Below, piece after piece: positions 1-9,300 of a stretch of DNA of 56,382 nt. The stretch lies in assembly GCA_947585615.1 (NCBI GenBank), contig CANPXD010000003.1, positions 1 through 56,382 of the forward strand. The letters run 5' to 3'. Each line of letters opens with the position of its first letter. The first letter of the stretch is position 1. Source of the stretch: an uncultured Clostridia bacterium. Its GTDB lineage: Bacteria; Bacillota; Clostridia; Oscillospirales; Acutalibacteraceae. Position numbers and translations under genes: made by a program. Under the pieces are notes generated by a model. That model saw nothing but the letters and a program-made list of their open reading frames with translations. It was not told the origin of the DNA and did not search any database.

Positions 1-267
1 TTTGACCGAAATAAAATTTTGAAAGGTATGCTGCGCGCCTGTGAAAAGCGTCCCGTAAATACGGCGGAGCTTGAAACCGCTATATCCCAGATCGAGGCAA
101 CGCTCCAGAGCGCGACAGACAGAGAGGTAACGAGCGTGCGCATAGGCGAGCTTATAATGGAAAAGCTGCGTGAAATAGACGAGGTTGCCTATGTACGTTT
201 TGCCTCAGTGTATAAAGCGTTTGATTCAGCTTCGTCTTTTATTGAGGAAATATCAAGGCTTAAATAA
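1..267 (+). CDS. nrdR: NrdR transcriptional repressor, 3' part
   Basis: C-terminal part of the ribonucleotide reductase repressor NrdR, an ATP-cone protein that senses ATP/dATP and binds NrdR boxes upstream of nrd genes. The frame is open from the first base (Phe-Asp-Arg-Asn-Lys) and reads into the ATP-cone with CEKRPV and the closing YVRFASVYKAFDS segment, both typical of the family. The N-terminal zinc ribbon lies outside the window, so the gene is cut by the window edge, not broken. It ends in TAA and is followed at once by a strong terminator, so it is the last gene of its transcript. Identification is by recognised family sequence; about 60 residues are missing. Confidence 0.9.
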   Translation, partial: FDRNKILKGMLRACEKRPVNTAELETAISQIEATLQSATDREVTSVRIGELIMEKLREIDEVAYVRFASVYKAFDSASSFIEEISRLK

Positions 268-276
268 AACTGAACA

Positions 277-319
277 AAACAGCGGTACAAAGGCGTTTCG
301 CCTTTATACCGCTGTTTTT
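277..319. terminator. bidirectional intrinsic terminator
   Basis: Long hairpin with arms AACAGCGGTACAAAGGCG and CGCCTTTATACCGCTGTT, closed by a TTT loop, one mismatch, preceded by A-rich and followed by T-rich sequence. It sits between the ends of nrdR (plus) and the convergent glycosyltransferase (minus) and can serve both. Confidence 0.85.
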
Positions 320-343
320 ATATAATATATAGTATATTATATA

Positions 344-1543
344 TTAATACTTGTATTCGTTGTTGCTTTTGCCGTCTGAATAAAATTCGTTAATAACCTT
401 TTTGTATCGATCAAAAGCGAGTTCAACCGCATCTTCCCAGCTGAGATAAATTTTGTCTCTTGCTTCAAGACCGACGGTGTGAAGAAACTCTCTGTTGTCC
501 ATAATATCCGAAAGGATCTGAGCGATACTCTCTGCGGTTTCGTCACAGAAAAATCCTGTTTTGCCGTCCTCTATGCCTTCGGCGGCACAGGAACCTCTAA
601 CAAGCAGCGCAGGCGTTGCACAGGCGGCAGCTTCCCTAACAACAAGACCGTTTGTGTCAAATGTAGACGGGAAAAGCAATATGTCCGAAACGTCATAATA
701 GCCACGTATCAGTTCGCGGTCAAGCACCTTTCCTGCCCATATAATTTTATCTGAAATTCCTTTGAATCTGTAATAAAACTTAATTGCTGTTTCGTCCGCA
801 CCGAAGCCGAGCAGTATAAGACGGAAATCTTTTCCGCTTTTTTTCAGAATTCGGCAGGCATCAAGAATAAGACGGAGATTTTTATACCATATCATACGAC
901 CGGCGTAAATAAAAATAGGAATATTATCCGGCAGCCTGAGCTTGGCTCTGACTTTATCGGATATTTCCTTGGGAACGTCCGTATTCGGCATATCGCAGCC
1001 GTTCGGCATAACGATATAACTGCCCGTATAACCGATTTTTCTCAGGCTTTCGGCACTTCCCTCGCTTGTTACCCAGACTTCGTCTGCCGAATTGATGTTG
1101 TTCAGCAGAAAATGACGCGCAAATTCCTTGCCGCGTTTTGTGGGAACTCTTTTTTCTATATCGTATTCATATTTGGTGTGGTAAGTCAGAATGGTCGGAA
1201 TACGCTTTTTTCTGTTCACAAGTCTGAAATAGTAGCTTGTTGCAAGGGGCGCGTGGCTGTGGAGCAAATCAAATTTTTTGTTTATTATGTCATAGCTCAG
1301 CGACTCCTTGAACGGCCAGCCGACGCTGTAGCCTTCTCTTGACGGAATCCACCAACTCTTGTATCTGAATATTTCATAGCCGTATTTTTTATCCTGCTGA
1401 TTCGGATTTTTCGGCGTGACAACAACAGCCTCACAGTGGTTCTTGTTCAGTATTGCTGCGTAGCTTTCGGCGACCTTGCTTATACCGTCGGTAGTTGGAG
1501 GAAAAGCGTCGGTGCCGATTGCGATTTTTAAAGTTTTGTCCAT
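344..1543 (-). CDS. GT4 family glycosyltransferase
   Basis: Predicted cytosolic, membrane-associated retaining glycosyltransferase of the GT4/GT-B fold, about 399 residues. The N-terminal Rossmann half has the loop DAFPPTTDGISKV and the LHSHAPLA segment. The C-terminal half has the nucleotide-sugar part FIYAGRMIWYKN, then SDILLFPSTFDTNGLVVREAAACATPALL with the family's conserved acidic residue. This layout resembles diacylglycerol glucosyl- or mannosyltransferases of Firmicutes, so a glycolipid or cell-envelope role is likely, but the acceptor cannot be read from sequence. The start at 1543 (Met-Asp-Lys-Thr) is chosen because GGAGAG lies five bases upstream; an upstream in-frame ATG at 1576 has no such site. 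It is convergent with nrdR and divergent from hprK. Confidence 0.8.
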   Translation of the reverse strand: MDKTLKIAIGTDAFPPTTDGISKVAESYAAILNKNHCEAVVVTPKNPNQQDKKYGYEIFRYKSWWIPSREGYSVGWPFKESLSYDIINKKFDLLHSHAPLATSYYFRLVNRKKRIPTILTYHTKYEYDIEKRVPTKRGKEFARHFLLNNINSADEVWVTSEGSAESLRKIGYTGSYIVMPNGCDMPNTDVPKEISDKVRAKLRLPDNIPIFIYAGRMIWYKNLRLILDACRILKKSGKDFRLILLGFGADETAIKFYYRFKGISDKIIWAGKVLDRELIRGYYDVSDILLFPSTFDTNGLVVREAAACATPALLVRGSCAAEGIEDGKTGFFCDETAESIAQILSDIMDNREFLHTVGLEARDKIYLSWEDAVELAFDRYKKVINEFYSDGKSNNEYKY

Positions 1544-1702
1544 ATGTTCTCTCCGGACGTTAATATTAATTATCAAAATGCTTACAAAAACTCAACCTAA
1601 ATATAACACAAGTTTTCCTATTTGTAAATCGTTATTGGATGAATTCGGCAAATTTACTTTACCGCTCAGCGTAAAATAGTGTTAAAATATGGTATAAAAA
1701 TA

Positions 1703-1732
1703 TTGCTTTTCAGTATAAAATTATTATATAAT
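1703..1732 (+). promoter_or_regulatory. probable sigma-A promoter of hprK operon
   Basis: TTGCTT (1703-1708), 18-base spacer, TATAAT (1727-1732), 24 bases before the hprK start in a very A+T-rich gap. The -35 is imperfect. Confidence 0.5.
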
Positions 1733-1755
1733 AAAATTCAATGGAGGTGCGTTAA

Positions 1756-2721
1756 ATGGCGGCAGGTTATTCGGTTTCTCTTCAGAAAATTATTGACAAT
1801 CATTCGCTTGAGGTTATATATCTTCCGAAGGATGCAAACGATATTTTGATTGCGACAAACGAGGTGAACCGACCGGGCATAGTTTTGATGGGCTATAAGG
1901 ATTATTTTGACCCTCTCAGAATCCAAATTCTCGGCTGGACGGAAATCGGCTTTCTAAACAATATGAGCGATGAGGAGCGGGCGGGAGCGCTTGATTGCTG
2001 GCTTGGATTGAAACCTGCGGCGGCTGTCATTACGCGCGGACTTGCAATACCCGATTATTTTGAAAAGGCTTTCAGGGAATATCAGATTCCGCTTCTGCGC
2101 ACCGGTGAAGAAACGTCTCCGTTTCTGGCAACGCTCATTCAGTATCTTAACACAAGCCTTGCTCCGAGAATTACGCGCCACGGAGTTTTGTGCGAGGTTT
2201 ACGGCGAAGGCGTGCTTATTATAGGTGAAAGCGGTGCAGGCAAATCCGAAACGGCTGTGGAACTTATAAAACGCGGCCACCGCCTTATTGCCGACGACGC
2301 TGTTGAGATCCGAAAAACGGACGACCATACGCTCGTAGGCGCTTCACCGAATAATATACGCCACTTTATTGAACTCCGCGGTATAGGAATTATAAATGCG
2401 CGCAGACTGTTTGGTATGGGTGCGGTCAAGGCATCGGAAAAAATCAATATGGTAATTCAGCTTGAGCCGTGGGATTCCTCAAAGGCGTATGACAGGCTCG
2501 GAATTGACAGCGAATTTACTAAAATTCTTGATGTAAAGATACCGGTTATAACAGTACCTATCAACCCCGGAAGAAACCTTGCGGTTATTATAGAAACTGC
2601 GGCTATGAACAACCGCCAGAAGAAAATGGGATATAACGCCGCAAGAGAGCTTATGACAGGTCTTGGAATGCAGGATTTTGAGCCTGCTGAAAAGGAACTT
2701 GAAATCTGGAAAAATTCTTAA
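1756..2721 (+). CDS. hprK: HPr kinase/phosphorylase
   Basis: Bifunctional enzyme that phosphorylates HPr on Ser46 with ATP or PPi and reverses it, controlling catabolite repression and PTS uptake in Firmicutes. 321 residues, near the usual 310-320. The N-terminal regulatory half (about 1-130) is followed by the P-loop GESGAGKSE (about 155-163), the catalytic ADDAVEIRK stretch and the HprK signature ELRGIGIINARRLFG. The C-terminal IIETAAMNNR helix is typical. Start chosen at ATG with GGAGGT eight bases upstream. It heads a co-directional run with glucokinase, murB, rapZ, whiA and dnaE. Confidence 0.96.
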   Translation: MAAGYSVSLQKIIDNHSLEVIYLPKDANDILIATNEVNRPGIVLMGYKDYFDPLRIQILGWTEIGFLNNMSDEERAGALDCWLGLKPAAAVITRGLAIPDYFEKAFREYQIPLLRTGEETSPFLATLIQYLNTSLAPRITRHGVLCEVYGEGVLIIGESGAGKSETAVELIKRGHRLIADDAVEIRKTDDHTLVGASPNNIRHFIELRGIGIINARRLFGMGAVKASEKINMVIQLEPWDSSKAYDRLGIDSEFTKILDVKIPVITVPINPGRNLAVIIETAAMNNRQKKMGYNAARELMTGLGMQDFEPAEKELEIWKNS

Positions 2722-2746
2722 CATAAAAGGCAGAGAGGTAGTAAAA

Positions 2747-3703
2747 ATGCTCAGAATCGGAATTGATCTCGGAGGCACAAATATTGTTGCTTCCGTTGTA
2801 AATGATGAATACAAAATACTCGCAACCGGAAAAACCCCCACAAATGTTCCGCGCGCGGCAGATGAAATATTTGACGATATTGCAGCAGTTTGCCGTGAGG
2901 CAATGGAAAAAGCCGGAGTGACTGCTGACGATATTGCGTCAATAGGAATGGGAACTCCGGGAACGGTAAACAGCGACGGTGTTATTGAATTCGCCAATAA
3001 TCTTGGTTTTAATAATCTGCCTGCAAGGGAAATGCTCAGGGAGCGTCTCGGCGACATACCTGTTTTTATAGACAATGATGCGAATTGCGCCGCTCTCGGT
3101 GAAGCATATGCAGGCTGTGGAAACGGAGCGAAAAATTTTGTTGCCGTAACGCTCGGCACGGGAGTTGGTTCGGGTGTTATTGTTGACGGTAAAATTGTGA
3201 GCGGTGTAAACAATGCCGGCGGAGAGTGCGGTCATATGGTTATCATGACTGACGGCGAACCTTGTACCTGCGGACGTAAAGGCTGCTGGGAGGCATATGC
3301 TTCCGCTACTGCACTGATTCGTCAGACAAAGGCGGCTATGGCGGAGCATCCCGAATCAATTATGCACGATATTGCAAAGGCAGAGGGCAAGGTCAGCGGA
3401 AGAACATCCTTTGACGCAATGAGAAAGGGAGATATTGCCGCGATAGGAGTTGTAAACAATTATATTAAATATGTTGCCTGCGGTATTATCAATCTTGTAA
3501 ACGCTCTTCAACCTGAAATCATCTGCGTTGGCGGCGGTATATGCAATGAGGGAGAAACGCTTATGAAGCCTCTGCGCCGCTATGTTCAGGCGGAAAGATA
3601 CTCCATACATAGTAAAATACAAACTAAAATTATGAAAGCGGAACTTGGAAACGACGCAGGCGTAATCGGTGCGGCTCTTCTCGGCTCTGTTCAGCAGCGG
3701 TGA
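2747..3703 (+). CDS. ROK family glucokinase
   Basis: Cytoplasmic ATP-dependent sugar kinase of the ROK family, most likely glucokinase (glucose to glucose-6-phosphate). It opens with the phosphate-binding loop IGIDLGGTNI and has the sugar-binding FIDNDANCAALGE stretch with its catalytic Asp, the adenosine motif TLGTGVGSGVI, and the ROK zinc motif CTCGRKGCWE. 318 residues, the usual length. The start at 2747 is chosen because GAGAGG lies upstream and the protein begins at the conserved motif; a longer frame into hprK is not credible. It lies 25 bases after hprK and overlaps or abuts murB, so co-transcription is likely. A GlcNAc or mannose kinase of the same family is a weaker alternative. Confidence 0.88.
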   Translation: MLRIGIDLGGTNIVASVVNDEYKILATGKTPTNVPRAADEIFDDIAAVCREAMEKAGVTADDIASIGMGTPGTVNSDGVIEFANNLGFNNLPAREMLRERLGDIPVFIDNDANCAALGEAYAGCGNGAKNFVAVTLGTGVGSGVIVDGKIVSGVNNAGGECGHMVIMTDGEPCTCGRKGCWEAYASATALIRQTKAAMAEHPESIMHDIAKAEGKVSGRTSFDAMRKGDIAAIGVVNNYIKYVACGIINLVNALQPEIICVGGGICNEGETLMKPLRRYVQAERYSIHSKIQTKIMKAELGNDAGVIGAALLGSVQQR

Positions 3704-3707
3704 TATT

Positions 3708-4607
3708 TTGACTCAGTTAATCAATCTTGCGAAAGAACTTAATATAAAATACTGCGAAAATGAGCCGATGAAAAATCACACAACATTTAAAATCGGCGGT
3801 CCGGCGGCGCTTATGGTGTTTCCTGAAAGCGAAGCGCAGGTTTCGCGTATAGTTAAATGCTGTCGCGATACATCAATAAGGCTTATCGCAATAGGCAACG
3901 GCTCAAACCTCCTTGTGTCCGACAAAGGGACAGACGCCTGCGTTATGTGTATGGAAAGCGGCTTTTCCGACATAAGGCTCATAGATGACGAAACTGTTTT
4001 CGCGCAGAGCGGTGCGCCGCTTATCAGGTTGTGCCGTTTTGCTCTCGATAACGGACTGACAGGTCTTGAATTTGCTTACGGAATACCCGGTTCATGCGGC
4101 GGTGCGGCGTTTATGAATGCGGGGGCATACGGCGGTGAAATGAAAGATGTACTTGTAAAATGCTCCCACATAGACGAAAACGGGAACACCGGATTTCTCG
4201 TGGGAAAAGATATACAACTTTCCTACCGCCGTTCCGCTTATTATGACAACGGATGTATAATTACGGGACTTTACTTAAAGCTAAAAAAGGGAGACAAAGG
4301 GAAAATCAAGGCAAAAATGGATGAACTGATACAGCGCAGAAAAGATAAACAGCCCCTTGAATTTCCAAGCGCAGGATCCACTTTTAAACGTCCCGAGGGG
4401 TATTTTGCAGGCGCGCTGATAGAGGAATGCGGACTGAAGGGAAGAACGGTCGGCGGAGCGCAGGTAAGCGAAAAACACGCGGGATTTGTTATAAACAAAG
4501 GAAACGCCACCTGCAGCGATGTTCTGGAATTGTGCCGCGTATGCCGCGAAACGGTTATGAAAAAAAAAGGCGTAAAGCTTGAAATGGAAATAAGGGTAAC
4601 TGAATGA
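3708..4607 (+). CDS. murB: UDP-N-acetylenolpyruvoylglucosamine reductase
   Basis: FAD-dependent cytosolic enzyme that reduces UDP-GlcNAc-enolpyruvate to UDP-MurNAc, the second committed step of peptidoglycan precursor synthesis. The FAD-binding part carries NHTTFKIGGPA and the GNGSNLLVSD loop; GIPGSCGGAAFMNAGAYGGE and FPSAGSTFKRP (with the catalytic Ser) are diagnostic, and the C-terminal VGGAQVSEKHAGFVIN segment is complete. The start is uncertain: I chose TTG at 3708, giving 299 residues, close to the family length; an upstream in-frame GTG at 3669 would overlap glucokinase. It overlaps the rapZ start by four bases, indicating translational coupling. Confidence 0.94.
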   Translation: MTQLINLAKELNIKYCENEPMKNHTTFKIGGPAALMVFPESEAQVSRIVKCCRDTSIRLIAIGNGSNLLVSDKGTDACVMCMESGFSDIRLIDDETVFAQSGAPLIRLCRFALDNGLTGLEFAYGIPGSCGGAAFMNAGAYGGEMKDVLVKCSHIDENGNTGFLVGKDIQLSYRRSAYYDNGCIITGLYLKLKKGDKGKIKAKMDELIQRRKDKQPLEFPSAGSTFKRPEGYFAGALIEECGLKGRTVGGAQVSEKHAGFVINKGNATCSDVLELCRVCRETVMKKKGVKLEMEIRVTE

Positions 4608-5473
4608 TGAATAAAAAGGAACTTGTGATTATTACCGGTCTGTCAGGTGCGGGAAAATCAACGGCAATCGGCTTTATGGAAGATGTGGGATATTATTGTA
4701 TTGATAATATGCCGCCTCTTCTTTTGAATACCTTTCTTGAATTGCTGTCATCCGATGACAGGCGGAACAAAATAGCCATAGTTGTCGATATTAGATCTAC
4801 AGATAAATTTGATCGGATAATTGAATCTGTGAACGACGCTGAAAGACTCGGCTACGATATACGCTTTGTCTATCTTGATATAAAAACGCATATAGCTCTC
4901 AAGCGTTATAAGCTTACGAGAAGGAAACATCCTTTTTCTGACAGATTCAACGGAGATATTACGCGCGCTCTTGAATATGAGAGAGAAATTCTCAGTCCGC
5001 TGCGCTCAAGGGCGGATTATGTTATAGATACGTCAGACATATCGGGAAATCAGCTCAGGACACGTCTTACGCAGATCCTTTTCGGCGGAGACAGAGATGT
5101 TATGAACATCCACGTTATGTCTTTCGGCTTTAAGCACGGAATTCCGAACGAGGCGGATTTTGTAATTGATGTAAGATGTCTTCCTAATCCGTACTGGGTC
5201 GAAAAGCTGAGAAGCCAGACCGGTCTTGACGAAGATGTAAAAAATTATGTGTTTTCCTTTGAAGAATCACGCCAGCTTCTGGACAAGTTGATAGATATGT
5301 TGGATTTTCTTAATCCGCTTTATATCAAAGAAGGAAAAAGTCAGATCGTTTTTGCAATAGGCTGTACGGGTGGAAATCACCGCTCTGTTGCGATAGCGGA
5401 GGCTCTTAAAGAGCATTTCTGCAAGAGATGGGATAATGTTTCCGTAAACCACAGAGATATAGACAGAAAATAG
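4604..5473 (+). CDS. rapZ: RNase adapter / nucleotide-binding protein RapZ (YvcJ)
   Basis: P-loop protein of the RapZ/YvcJ family, about 289 residues. In E. coli RapZ directs RNase E to GlmZ RNA and so tunes glucosamine-6-phosphate synthesis; in Firmicutes YvcJ hydrolyses GTP and its target is less clear. Visible: Walker A GLSGAGKS (residues 12-19), the family stretch YYCIDNMPP, the Walker B-like VVDIRS, and the conserved C-terminal IGCTGGNHRSVAIAE. The start is a double ATG overlapping the murB stop. whiA follows after 10 bases. In many Firmicutes a yvcK gene sits between rapZ and whiA; here there is no room for it. Confidence 0.95.
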   Translation: MMNKKELVIITGLSGAGKSTAIGFMEDVGYYCIDNMPPLLLNTFLELLSSDDRRNKIAIVVDIRSTDKFDRIIESVNDAERLGYDIRFVYLDIKTHIALKRYKLTRRKHPFSDRFNGDITRALEYEREILSPLRSRADYVIDTSDISGNQLRTRLTQILFGGDRDVMNIHVMSFGFKHGIPNEADFVIDVRCLPNPYWVEKLRSQTGLDEDVKNYVFSFEESRQLLDKLIDMLDFLNPLYIKEGKSQIVFAIGCTGGNHRSVAIAEALKEHFCKRWDNVSVNHRDIDRK

Positions 5474-5483
5474 AGAAGTAAAA

Positions 5484-6374
5484 ATGTCTTTTTCAATGAA
5501 CGTAAAAAAAGAGCTTGCCGGGAATAAATATGAAAGCAGCTGTTGTAAAAGGTCGCTGCTTTACGGTATGTGCATTTTCGGCAAGAGCTTTTCGGAAAAC
5601 TCAATTTCAATCCAGACGGAAAATGAAAGCATAGCCGCTCTTTACGCCGCTCTGCTTATGCAGATTTTCAATATAAACACAGACACAAAAATTTCACCTC
5701 ACGGCAGAAATTTCACCGTTTCAGTAAAGGAAAAGAGCGACGCTGCAAAGCTTTTCAAAGCTTTTGGTCATGAAAGCGGCGGCAGCCTTAAGATAAATCA
5801 TTCAAATTTTGACTGCGAAAAATGTGCGAACGCTTTTATCGCGGGAGCGTTTTTATCGTGCGGAACAGTCTCCTCGCCCGAAAAGGACTATCATCTTGAA
5901 TTCACCGTTGCGTATTTGAATCTTTCAAAAAGTCTTCTGACAATGCTTGAGGAAATGGAACTCAATCCCAAATATTTATATCGATACGGCTATAATGTTA
6001 TCTATTTTAAGGAAAGCGAAACGATAGAGGACTGTCTGTATCTTATGGGCGCGTCAGACGCTATGTTTGAAATGATGAACGTTAAAATATTAAAGGATTT
6101 CAGGAACAAGGCAAACCGAAGAGCAAACTGCGAAACAGCAAATATAGGAAGAATGGTAAACGCGGCGGCACAGCAGCTGCAAGCAATAGAAAAAATATGG
6201 AAAATCAAAGGCAGAGATTATCTTCCCGAAAGCCTTTCCGAGGTTGCCGTATTAAGATATGAAAATCCCGATATGAGCCTTTCGGAACTTGCGGCGCTCT
6301 GCAATCCTCCGCTGAGCAGAAGCGGAGTCAACCACAGATTAAAACGAATTGTTGATATTTCAGAGGAACTGTAA
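5484..6374 (+). CDS. whiA: DNA-binding regulator WhiA
   Basis: WhiA, 296 residues, a sporulation/cell-division regulator in actinobacteria and a chromosome-segregation and division factor in Firmicutes. It has the N-terminal degenerate LAGLIDADG-like domain (about 20-190, including CEKCANAFIAGAFLSCGTVSSPEKDYHLEF) and the C-terminal helix-turn-helix with LSELAALCNPPLSRSGVNHRLKRI. Length fits the family. It follows rapZ by 10 bases and is followed by dnaE after 2 bases, so it is inside one transcript. Confidence 0.95.
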   Translation: MSFSMNVKKELAGNKYESSCCKRSLLYGMCIFGKSFSENSISIQTENESIAALYAALLMQIFNINTDTKISPHGRNFTVSVKEKSDAAKLFKAFGHESGGSLKINHSNFDCEKCANAFIAGAFLSCGTVSSPEKDYHLEFTVAYLNLSKSLLTMLEEMELNPKYLYRYGYNVIYFKESETIEDCLYLMGASDAMFEMMNVKILKDFRNKANRRANCETANIGRMVNAAAQQLQAIEKIWKIKGRDYLPESLSEVAVLRYENPDMSLSELAALCNPPLSRSGVNHRLKRIVDISEEL

Positions 6375-6376
6375 TT

Positions 6377-9300
6377 ATGTTTACCCATCTTCACGTCCAT
6401 ACTGAATATTCTCTTCTTGACGGAGCGTGCCGTATCAAACAGCTCGTATCAAGGGCAAAGGAACTCGGAATGACTTCGCTTGCCTTGACTGACCACGGGA
6501 ATATGTACGGCGCCGTTGATTTCTACAAGGAATGCAAAAAACAGGGGATAAAGCCTGTTATTGGCTGCGAGGCATATGTCGCGCCGAGAACAAGATTCGA
6601 CAAGGACAAAACGCTCGACAAGGATTACAACCATCTTATTCTTCTTTGCAAAAACGAAACAGGATATAAGAATCTTATAAAATTAGTCTCTCTTTCTTAT
6701 ACAGAGGGATATTATTATAAACCGAGAATAGACCACGACATACTTGAAAAATATCACGAGGGACTGATATGTCTTTCCGCTTGCCTTGCCGGTGAGATAC
6801 CGCAGGCGCTGCTTCAGCGTGATTATGATTCGGCAAAACGCACCGCTCTTTGGTACAGAGATGTTTTTGGAGACGGCAACTATTATCTTGAAATACAGGA
6901 TCACGGTCTTGAAGAGCAAAAAATCGTCAATGACGGAATTAAGCGGCTTTCACGCGAGACCGGAATACCTCTTGCCGCAACGAACGATGTGCACTATATC
7001 GAAAAACAGGACAGCAAAATTCAGCAGGTTCTTATCTGTATTGCGACAAACCATATTTTAGGCGAAGATACAGGACTTGAATTTCACTCGGAGGAGTTTT
7101 ATCTCAAATCCGAAGATAAAATGAGAACTCTTTTTTCGGATGTGCCGGAAGCTGTGGATAATACTGTAAAAATTGCCGAAAAATGCTGCTTTGATTTTGA
7201 ATTCGGACAGACGAAACTCCCGTTTTATGAAACTCCCGGCGGTATTGATCATTTTGAATATTTCAAAAGGCTCTGCTTTGAGGGACTTGCCGATAAATAC
7301 GGTGATCCTCCCGATGAATATCGGAAACGGCTCGAATATGAGCTTGAAACAGTCAACAAAATGGGATATACGGATTATTATTTAATAGTTGCTGATTTTG
7401 TTTCTTTCGCAAAAAGCAAGGGTATACCCGTCGGTCCCGGCAGAGGCTCGGGCGCAGGCTCTATTGCCGCATACTGCATAGGAATTACCGATGTTGATCC
7501 AATGAAGTACAACCTTCTTTTTGAACGATTTCTGAATCCCGAAAGAGTTTCAATGCCTGATTTTGATATAGATTTCTGCTATGAACGCAGGCAGGAGGTT
7601 ATAGACTACGTTACAGAAAAATACGGTGCGGATCACGTTGCACAGATAGTGACCTTTGGAACGCTTCAGACGAGGGCGGCAATACGCGATGTGGGTAGAA
7701 CCATGGGGATGCCGTATGCCTCTGTTGACGCTGTGGCAAAGCTTGTTCCGAATGATTTTCATATAAGCATAGATGAAGCTGTTAAAAAATCGAAGGAAAT
7801 AAGGCAGCTTATGGAGGAAAACAGCAAGGTCAACGAGCTGATAGAAACGGCGCGTAAAGTTGAGGGTATGCCGAGAAACACTTCAACGCACGCGGCAGGC
7901 GTAGTTATCACTCACGATCCGGTTTCCTCATATGTTCCGCTTGCGACAAACGACGGACTTGTTGTTACGCAGTACGTTATGACAACGCTTGAAGAACTCG
8001 GTCTTCTGAAAATGGATTTTCTCGGTCTGCGCACGCTGACTGTTATAAAAGAAGCTTCGGAGAACGCAGGAATAAATATAAACGATATTTCCATAGACGA
8101 TCCCGAGGTATACAAGCTTTTTGCAAGAGGACAGACGGAGGGGATTTTTCAGTTTGAATCAAGCGGAATGAAGCAAATGCTGATGAATCTTAAGCCTACA
8201 AGGCTTGAACATCTTATTGCCGCAAATTCCCTTTATCGCCCGGGTCCCGCAAAGCAGATAGATACGTTTGTATATAATTCGCATAATCCGGAAAAAGTCA
8301 CATACAGCACTCCGCTTTTAAAGCCTATTCTTGAGGATACTTTCGGCTGCATGGTTTATCAGGAGCAGGTTATGCAGATATTCCGCAGTCTTGCCGGCTA
8401 TTCCTACGGAAGAGCGGATGTTGTAAGGCGTGCAATGAGCAAAAAGAAAAAGGATGTTATGGAGGCAGAGCGCAAAACCTTTATTGAGGGATGCGCCAAA
8501 AACGAAATAAGCGAAAGCACGGCGAATGAAATATTTGACCAAATGGCTGAATTCGCTAAGTACGCGTTCAATAAATCACATGCCGCGTGCTATGCTCTTG
8601 TTGCATACAGAACGGCATATCTCAAACGATATTATCCGGCGCAGTTTATGGCGGCGCTGCTCACCTCTGTTCTTGATTCGTCTAATAAAGTTGCAAGATA
8701 TATTGCCGAGGCTAAAAAACTCGGACTGCGGTTGTCCGTTCCCGACATAAACACATCTATGAAAGGTTTTTCGGCAAATGGAAACGTTATAAGCTACGGT
8801 CTTCTCGGAATTAAAAATCTCGGATCTGAATTTATTGATGAGATAATCAGGGAACGGGAAAACGGCAGATTCAAAGACCTTTTTGATTTCTGTTCGCGTA
8901 TGCAGACAGGACATTTCAACAGACGTGCCGTTGAAAGCCTTATCAGGTGCGGCGCGCTTGATTCTCTCGGCTCAAACCGCAGGGCGATGCTTCAGGCGCT
9001 GCCTGCGCTTGTCAGTAATCTTGAGGAATACAGAAGAAAGACGATGTACGGGCAGGTCGGATTTTTTGATCTCGGAACAGATGACAACGCTTTCGGATTT
9101 GAGTTTGATATGCCCGATGTTGATGAGTTCCCCAAAGCCGAGCTTTTGAAAATGGAAAAAGAGATGACGGGGCTTTATCTTTCGGGTCATCCGCTTGATA
9201 AATATGAGAATGCAATAAACAGTCTCGGTTACGCAAGGACAATAGATTTGCTTGAAGCAGGCGGAGACGGACACTCGGTATACAAAGACCAGGGCAAGGT

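Noticed and set aside
2479-3213. Minus-strand open frame of 244 codons opposite hprK/glucokinase
   Set aside because: Low-complexity Ser/Pro/Thr/Ile composition is a typical antisense shadow of coding DNA; both plus-strand genes are certain.
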